NCBI GenBank assembly: GCA_001465935.1
Contig: LNKV01000131.1
Coordinates: 1-17,682 of the forward strand
Direction: 5' to 3'
From: Clarireedia homoeocarpa
Lineage: Eukaryota; Ascomycota; Leotiomycetes; Helotiales; Rutstroemiaceae
Length of the DNA stretch: 17,682 nt
Shown: in pieces, positions 10,376-17,682 of the stretch
Layout of the letters: the number at the start of each line of letters is the position of its first letter
Numbering within the stretch: the stretch's first letter is position 1
Position numbers and translations under genes: made by a program
Notes under the pieces: generated by a model
The model's database searches: none
Told to the model about the DNA's origin: nothing
What the model saw: the letters and a program-made list of their open reading frames with translations, nothing else

Positions 10376-13300
10376 AGATATCTATAAAAGAAATTAAGAT
10401 TAAATTATTATTAACTTATATTTATAAGTTAAATAGTATAATAGAGTATATAAATTAAAAGATTATTATTAAGATAATAAAAATATAAACTTAAATAAAT
10501 TTTCTATTAAAGTTATAGCCCGAAATTATATAAATAATAATTTACTTATATAATATAAATCTATTATAATAGAGAAACTTTAGAATACTAAATAAAGTTT
10601 TAGATTTATAATTTAAATAATATTTCCGATAATATAATCTAATATTAATAATATCAGTTATTACTAATTTATATTTAAATTAGAATAGTATATACTATTA
10701 TAACTATTAAACTTATCTTTTAAATAAAGAATAAGAAATTAATATTAATAAATAATAATATAAAGTTAATCTTTAAACTTATTTTAAATATTTAATAAAT
10801 TATATACTTAGATTACTAATCTATTAAATATAGATATCGAAGCTTAATAGAATTATTATTATTTATAATATCTAGTTTAATAAAAATATTATTTACTTTA
10901 AAACTAATAAGAACTAGAAAGTACTTTTAAAAGAGTATTTAAATAAAATTATTCGAATCTTTAATTTTAAGATTATTAAAAATCTAAATAGATTAATATT
11001 AGAAAATAATAATATAAATAATCTTAATATAGTTATTAAGAGAATCGCTCTATAAAGTATTAATAACTAGAAATACTATAAAGAGATCTTGGAAATAGAG
11101 AAGTCTAATAATAATAAATAAAGTTCTTCTAGTAATTTACAACTTTCGGATAATAGTTTATATTTAAATAAAAGTAGTAATAGTCTAAATATATAATATT
11201 TATAAGATTAACTTAAAGATTAAACTAATATTAAAACTGAAATTATAACTAACTAAATTTAAAATATAAAGATTGATATTTTTACTAATAATAAATAAAG
11301 TTAAGAAGGAAAATAAATAGAATATAAAATACTTAATAAATCTATATTATTTATTTTATTAATAATTAAAAAGGTTAATAAGCTTGAAAGTAAAATAGAC
11401 TATAATTATATTAATACTATTAATATACTTTATAAAGAATATAAAGAAAGTTTAAAAGAAGATATTATTAAATTTATACTTTTATAAATTAAAGATACTT
11501 TATATAATTTTATATATACTCTATATAATAATATTTAGTAATATAAATAGAAAGAGATTAAAACTATTTTAATATAAACAGAAGCCTCTTAATTAACTAA
11601 TTTATTAAATAAGAAAGATTATCTACTTAAAAAACTAAGATTTATAATCGAAGTCTTAATTAAAAAAATAAATAAAAGATTAAATAATCAAGATATTAGT
11701 TTTTTTTTTTACTAATTAAATTAAATCTTAATATATAATATTAAATAATAGAAATAACTTTATTTAAAATATAATAAAAAGATTATTAATATATTTATTA
11801 AAATAATTATTATTTAATTGTCTTCGAGAAAAAATAAGAAATTTAATAATTTCTATAATATATTTTAGCTTAATTAAGTAGATATAGATAGAAACAAAAA
11901 GTAAAATAAATTTATAATACTTTATAATATAGTAGTAGTTATAATTATAACTAAACTAAAAAAACTTATAATAGAATTATTATAATTACTTAAAATTTAT
12001 AAAAACTAAATAGCTAAATTATCTAAATACTACTAAGACTTAAATATATATTTAATAGAATTAGTATTTAAAACTGATTATAATAAAGAGATTAATAATC
12101 TTAGAGTTTAGAATATATAAAGAGAAATATTAAAAAGTTTAATAAAGATTAAACTAATCTTTTTAGAATAAGTCTTTATATATAAAACTAATTAGAATAA
12201 ATATATTATAAAATATAAATTATAACTTATAATAAAAAGAGATTTATAAATAAAAAGTATAATCGAATTAATTTATATTATAATACTTACTTCTTATTTC
12301 TTTTATATTATTATAACTATAATAGCTAAGTTTGATCTTAAGATTAAGTAGTTCGATATAATAAATACTTTTATAAATATATTATACGATTTAAATAGTA
12401 AGCTAATTATATATTACTTACTAGATAATTATAAAGTAGAAAATATAATAATAATTATTAATTATACTTTCTATAGTTTATAAAACTTATTAATAATTTA
12501 GTTTAAAGATTTTATTAAGATCTTAGTTAGATTAGAAATAAAACTATATTTAAATAAACTTTATATATTTATTATTAAAGATTACAAAGTATTAGTACTC
12601 TTCTTTATAAGTAATATTTAAATTATTTATAATAAGAAATATATTAAAGAAGTTAAGAGAATTACTAATAAGATCCGATTTATATATAAACTATATAAGA
12701 TAAATAATATAAAATAGTTTCTAGAAATTCAGATTATCAGAAACCGATCTTAGAAAAAACTATAATTAGTTTATAATATTTATATTAAGAAGATCGCTAG
12801 AAAGTTTAATTTTATTAATAACAAACTTATAAATACTCTACTTCCGATTATAGAATTTAGAAAAAACAAAGATAATATAGTAAGATTAATAATTAAAAAA
12901 TATTAAGAAAAAGTTAGATTAATTCTATATATTATAATTACTTTATATATAGATATCGTATTTATTATATTATAATTATCTTACTTCCTTACTAATCTAT
13001 TAGAAGATTATTTAAAAGTAGTAGATTACTATATTAGTTACTTATAAAGAATAAAATATCTTATTATTGAATATAATATAAATTACTTATTCTAACTACT
13101 TATAATATCAAATATATTATTTACTAATAATAACGAAATAAAGCGATTTTCTTAAAAATATATAATATTATTATATAATAAACTGATTATCTAGAAAGTA
13201 TTAAAATAAGATATTATAATAATATTTATAATTGAAGCTAAACTACTTAATATAAAAAGAACTATAAAGGAAATTATAATAATAAATAGATTGTTAAAGG

Positions 13301-13623
13301 AATTCGAACTAGTTATACTTGAATTAATTACTATTTATTATAATAATATATAAATAATAAGATTAATTATAAATAAAAATAAAAGAATATCTACTAAACT
13401 TAGATATATCGATATCTAAAATATATAGTTAAAATAAGAATATTCGAAGAAATTATTTAATATTACTTATTTATTTATAAAGAATATATTTATTAATAGC
13501 TTTATTAAAAATCTTATATAATAATAGTTTAAATACTTTTATATTTACTTGAACTTATAAGATATAAAGAGTAAGATCGAGAAGTTAAATATAATAACTA
13601 AAACTTTATAAAATACTTTTTAA
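10376..13623 (+). pseudogene. pol: Truncated pol of copy 2: integrase, RT, RNase H
   Basis: This is a plus-strand frame (codon starts at 1 mod 3) of about 1080 codons without net frameshift. It starts inside the integrase core (WISIERIEIK-like, codons from 10378). It continues through a TYxxKLNxxxEYxN segment (10414-10450), a WPEI-type stretch and the GYLVNY region (about 10790). RT shows AKFDLKIKxFDIINTFI at 12325-12375, with a catalytic Asp at 12355-12357, a YGL-like motif near 12470, and FFxxN at 12601-12615. RNase H shows EAKLL at 13234 and TKLRYIDI at 13393. The stop is TAA at 13621-13623, where copy 1 has TGA. All other stops fit Gln or Trp codons hit by RIP. Confidence 0.9.
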
Positions 13624-13675
13624 AAGTTACTTTTTTATTTATTATTTTTTTTTATAAGTAAAATTTACTAATAAT

Positions 13676-16288
13676 TTAATCTTAAAATACAAAATAAAGT
13701 AAAGTTAAAATAGATAATCTTCTGAAAAATAGTTAATTTATTTAATAAGAATCTTTCTTTAAATTAATTTTTTTATAATATCTAGAAATTCAATTTAATA
13801 TAATTATCGATATAAACAAATAATATAGAAAATATAGTTAATAGATAGATAATTCTAAATTATTTATATAATAGAATTATTAATTAGTATAAAGTAGAAT
13901 TAACTTTATAATATTTTTAATTATTTATTTAAAGTATTTTAAATATTTATTATAAGTTTATATAAAAGGTATTAAACTTAATATATATTTAATTAACTAC
14001 TTTTAAGTTATCTAAATATACTTTAAATATTCTTATTTAGTTATCTTATTATTATCTAATATCTATTTTATTTTAATATAAAATAATTACTTAACTTCCT
14101 CTTCCGAAAACCTAGATATAATTAATCTTTTAAATACTATTATATAAATCTTAGTATAATCTATAAACGAACTTGAAGTAGTAAAGAAACTTTAAAAATA
14201 AACTAAGTAATCGATATTTTAATATAAGAATTAGTATATAAGAGATTTATATCTATTTAGAAGATTATAAATATTTAGAACTTTTAGATAACTACTTTAA
14301 ATATTAAAGTCTTATATATATATTAAAGATTTATAAGATATAATATAAAATAGAGTTATAAAGTAATAAGAAGTTTATAAAACTATTTCGAGAATAAATT
14401 GAGAATAACTAGATAATCTAGAATAATATATAGAAGTAGTAATAAAAAAAGTATTTAAAAAAATACTAATTATACTAATATAAGATATAAAAATTACTTT
14501 ATTATAAAAAAACCTCTAAAAAGTAATAAAAGGATTAAAATAATTAATCTAATTTAGACTTTAAAAGTAAGTATAATAAGAACTAGATAAAATAAATAGA
14601 TTATTATTTTTATTATTATTATCTTTATTATTTTTTTTATTCTCTTTATTTTTATTATTTTCCTAACTATTATCTTTTTTATTAAAAAACTGATTTATAA
14701 AATAACTCTCTAAACTATATATCTTAGTTAATATTCTAAAAAACTTCCTTATATCTTTTAAATCTTAAAGACTTAATATTAGGTTAATTATAGAAATAAT
14801 AAAAAGAAACTTATTTTACTAGAACCTTTTAACTTAAATAATACTAGTAATTTCTTAATAGTTAATATTAAAACTTTAAAAATAAAGTAATACTTCTTTA
14901 TTTAATAACTTTAATTATAATCCGATTTCTTAATATTTATATAATTATAATAATACTTTTTATTAAAACTATATAAAGTACTTTAAATATAATTAAAGTA
15001 AAGAATATAATAGTAATTACTATAATTTCAAAAGTTATAATAATCTTAAATATATTCTTAAAGAGTTTTAGTATTTTTATTAAATAATTTTAGTAAATTA
15101 TATAAAGAAGTAATCTAAATATTAGTTAGAGTAATAAATTAGTTATTAAATAAACCGATTTAGCTAACTTTTATATAAGTTTCTTTATAAAATATATAAA
15201 AGTTAGATAAAGAAATAATTATTCGACTTTTATATTATAAAGTTTAAAATCGAATTAGAAAAAAAGCTAGATACTATATTAAATATATATTGAATATAGA
15301 ATTATAAAGAGTTTATAGATTTAAAAAGTATAAAATCGGATAATCTAATTTATAATATCTATTAGAACTAGGCTTAGTTTATAAATTTAATAGTAAAAAT
15401 CTATAAATAGAAATAGTATATCTTATAAATATCTAAGAAAAATTAATAGAAATCTATAACTAAATAGGATTATAAACTCGAGGATATAGAATTTTATAAG
15501 GAATATAAAGTATAATAAGGTTATATATTTAAATATCAATTAAAGACTTATAAAGATTAAATAAAGATAATAGATATTATAAACTTTAAAATAGAATAAA
15601 CGATTATTTATTTTAATTAATAAAAAGAGAATTATTTTTTTAAAAGTTAGAAACTATCTTTAATAAGAAAGATTAATAAAAAGAAGATAAATTTAAAAGA
15701 TCTTTATATAAAGTAATTAGAGAATATATAAAAGTCTTATTTAGATAAGAATTAAAAGAAGCGATTTATATAAACTAAATTCGAAGAGATAGAATCTGAA
15801 AATCAATTATAAAAATAATTAGTAATTAGAAAGTAAGAAGATTAAAAAAGTAAAAAAAATTTAAAACTTATTAATAATAAAAAATAAATAATATCTATAA
15901 TAATAATATTAGTTTTAATTAAAGATACTTAATTCTTATAATTAAGAATAAAGAGATTAAAACTAAAAAAATCGAACTTACTATTTACCTAAATAGAAAG
16001 AGAAGATTATATATTATTATATTATTAATAAACTTGATAAATAGTTTATTAAGTATATAATTGATTAGTTAGAATTATTACTTTATAAATATAATTATAA
16101 CAAAGTTTATAATTAACTTAATAGAAGTTATTATATTTATCTCTATTATTATTTTATTTATTTAATAAAGTATAATTATACTTAGATATAATGAAAATTA
16201 GAAAATAAAATAAAATAAGAAGTATAGATTATAAAAAGAATAAGTAGAAAGTATTATTATTACTACTAATATTACTATTATATAATAT
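13676..16288 (-). pseudogene. Antisense accessory reading frame of copy 2, unknown function
   Basis: This is the counterpart of 1636-4248, exactly equal in length (2613 bp) and in the matching frame. It ends at a TAA at 13676-13678 that corresponds to TGA in copy 1, and faces the pol stop 52 bp away. Preserved Gln codons coincide in both copies: CAA or CAG at the positions equivalent to 3229 and 3526, and CAA at the position equivalent to 2629. The acidic/Asn tract is visible at about 14597-14683. The helix-like C-terminal domain (about 13790-14140) differs from copy 1 at a few non-RIP sites: the FSEKVV word of copy 1 reads closer to FSEEEV here. Both versions remain charged and helix-like. 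The likely start is equally uncertain, and the TGA seen in copy 1 at 2119 is present here too. Confidence 0.53.
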
Positions 16289-16815
16289 AAATAAAAGGAA
16301 ATAATTTAAATATATATATCTTAAAATAATTATTTTAAACTTTATTACTATAGAAATTCACTAATAACTATATTTGATTAAAGCGATAATAATAAAAATA
16401 ATTATTTAAAATAATCTAATCTAGTTAAAATAAATATTTATTAGATTAACTATATTCTAACTAATTGATATTAATCAGAATTTCGAAATACTCTATTATT
16501 AAATAGTTATTTAAAAGGATTACTGATTTTAGTAAATAATATATAATCTACTTAATATAAACTAATAGAATTATCTATTTATTTATTCTCTAAACTTATA
16601 TAAGAATAAACTTTAATTATTAAATTAATAAGAAATTATATAACTAGAAGTAATATAAAGAAAGTAAGTACTATAATTACTTATACTTGTTATTTAAAAT
16701 ACTTTAAATAATAACTATAATATAACTTTAAATAAATAAGCTATAAAAGTCAATTATAAATATATTTAATATTTTATTTATTTGAAACTTTCCTTATTCT
16801 TTATAGTTTAATATT
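16289..16815. other. Spacer between antisense frame and polypurine tract (copy 2)
   Basis: This matches 1109-1635 of copy 1 on the opposite strand and shows no gene. By position it is the 3' untranslated part of the element and possibly the 5' control region of the antisense frame. It is more RIP-mutated than its copy 1 counterpart. Confidence 0.5.
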
Positions 16816-16829
16816 GGAACTAGGGGGTA
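16816..16829 (+). promoter_or_regulatory. Polypurine tract of copy 2
   Basis: GGAACTAGGGGGTA lies directly before the LTR start at 16830. The five-G run is one of the few G-rich words left in the window; GG is a poor RIP target. Copy 1 has the same tract at 1095-1108 with G-to-A changes. It is the expected plus-strand primer and confirms that 16830-17195 is a 3' LTR. Confidence 0.85.
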
Positions 16830-17195
16830 TATTACAGAAAGATCTATATAGTATATATAATTATAAAGTAGAACTGATTACCTGATCGAGTATATATATA
16901 GTCAGCTTTTACAAACTGATTTTTAAAGTTATAAAGTTAAAGTTTATAATCTGTATTATAATATTATTAAAGATCGGTAATCTTAATATACTATTTAAGA
17001 CCTTTATTAATATATTATAATCTTTATCTATATTTCCTTAATAAATTATAAAATCAGATAGAACTACTCTCTTTAACTTAAAATTCTTACTAATCTTTAT
17101 AAATAAAACTAAGAATCTTAAGAAGAAGGGGGATTAATTAATTATATCTTTATTTATTATTATATATCTAGCTATTATTTAAACCGTGATAGTTA
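16830..17195 (+). repeat. 3' LTR of copy 2 (366 bp)
   Basis: This LTR starts TATTACAGAAAGATC (TGTTACAG before RIP) and ends CCGTGATAGTTA (about GTGACAGTCA before RIP). It aligns over its length with 10008-10375 and 726-1094 in inverted orientation. The 3-nt length difference from the copy 1 3' LTR is explained by the C/G tract near 17130 (five G against eight C at 790-797). No matching 5' LTR exists for this copy in the window. Confidence 0.92.
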
Positions 17196-17682
17196 AATAT
17201 ATATAAAATCTTATAATATTAAACTTTATTTATATAAACTCGAAATAATAAATAAATTCTATTAAATCGATATAATATATCGAGATCGAAAATTTAATTA
17301 AAATAATTTAGATTAAAAAATTTATTAGAAATAGTTATTTTTTATTAATATAGTTATTATTAAAATATAATATATAAATAGAAAAATATTAAAAATATTT
17401 ATTATATATTTATTATTTTATATTAAAGTAATTCTATTTAAAATCTTAAATAAATACTCAGATTCTTTTATTAAAAACGAAGTTATTTTAATTAAAAATA
17501 GTTTATTTTATAAGATCTAAATTAAATATTCTATTAGTTATATAAATAAAAAATTAAAATAAATCGAGTTTATAGTTTTTATATTTAATATTAAGTTTAA
17601 AAGATTTTTAAAATCTCTTTAAATCTCTTCTTTATAATATAAATTAAATATTATAAAAATATATATAATCTTTATTATAATA
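17196..17682. other. Right flank: AT-rich decayed DNA without a recognisable gene
   Basis: This DNA lies beyond the end of copy 2 and is not part of the element. It has the same RIP-like composition, with scattered CG sites (for example TATCGAGATCG near 17279). All frames are broken by TAA/TAG, and I recognise no domain. I see no extended match to the left flank. Confidence 0.5.

Larger units (their letters stand above)
726..17195. repeat. Giant inverted repeat: arms 726-7548 and 10376-17195, spacer 7549-10375
   Basis: The two retrotransposon copies are oppositely oriented with their 5' sides inward. They form an imperfect palindrome with arms of about 6.82 kb and a 2827 bp spacer made of the integrase N-part, protease, gag, leader and 5' LTR of copy 1. 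The arms are colinear, with a net length difference of 3 nt; most mismatches are RIP-type transitions. A read-through transcript could fold into a long hairpin. Confidence 0.88.
10376..17195 (+). mobile_element. Copy 2: 5'-truncated Ty1/copia element in inverted orientation (6820 bp)
   Basis: This is the same element as copy 1, on the opposite strand. Positions map as copy 1 = 17924 minus copy 2, from 10376 (matching 7548) to 16829; within the LTR a 3-nt difference appears. The 5' LTR, gag, protease and the first part of integrase are missing. It has pol from the integrase core onward, the extra antisense region, a polypurine tract and the 3' LTR. It is RIP-mutated, generally more than copy 1 at the 3' end. 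The truncation point coincides exactly with the LTR end of copy 1, so the two events are linked: copy 1 probably inserted into or recombined with copy 2, and the other half was then lost. Confidence 0.92.

Noticed and set aside
1..17682. Mitochondrial or other organellar origin, suggested by the extreme A+T content
   Set aside because: No organellar genes, rRNA or tRNA are visible. The content is a nuclear-type copia retrotransposon with RIP signature.

Overview
This window is extremely A+T-rich, relic DNA that looks like an AT-rich, transposon-filled compartment of a filamentous ascomycete (Pezizomycotina) genome. The base changes have the signature of repeat-induced point mutation (RIP): CA and TG are strongly depleted, TA is in great excess, TCGA-type CpG sites survive, and repeat copies differ almost only by C/T and G/A. 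No intact gene, tRNA, rRNA or CRISPR array is visible. The species cannot be named from the sequence.

Almost everything between 726 and 17195 is two copies of one large Ty1/copia-type LTR retrotransposon, arranged head to head. Copy 1 (726-10375, minus strand, 9650 bp) has both LTRs (5' LTR 10008-10375, 3' LTR 726-1094), a possible primer-binding site, a polypurine tract and a complete but stop-riddled gag-protease-integrase-RT-RNase H frame ending at 4301. Copy 2 (10376-17195, plus strand, 6820 bp) starts abruptly inside the integrase core, immediately against the 5' LTR of copy 1. It runs through RT, RNase H, polypurine tract and 3' LTR. The shared parts (726-7548 and 10376-17195) form a giant inverted repeat with arms of about 6.82 kb and a 2.83 kb spacer (7549-10375). 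The two arms are colinear, with a net length difference of only 3 nt, in a C-tract inside the LTR.

The most unusual feature is about 3.2 kb of extra DNA between the end of pol and the 3' LTR, where copia elements normally have almost nothing. On the strand opposite to pol it carries a long, low-complexity-rich reading frame. In copy 1 it is 1636-4248 plus and in copy 2 it is 13676-16288 minus. It converges on pol with 52 bp between the two stop codons. After mentally undoing RIP it looks like a Pro/Ser/Thr/Gln-rich protein with an Asn/Asp/Lys/Glu tract and a helix-rich C-terminal domain. I do not recognise it. An antisense accessory gene in a fungal copia element is the candidate for an undescribed system here.

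The flanks (1-725 and 17196-17682) are equally AT-rich, unrelated to the element as far as I can see, and show no recognisable gene. No target-site duplication brackets copy 1, so its borders were probably rearranged.
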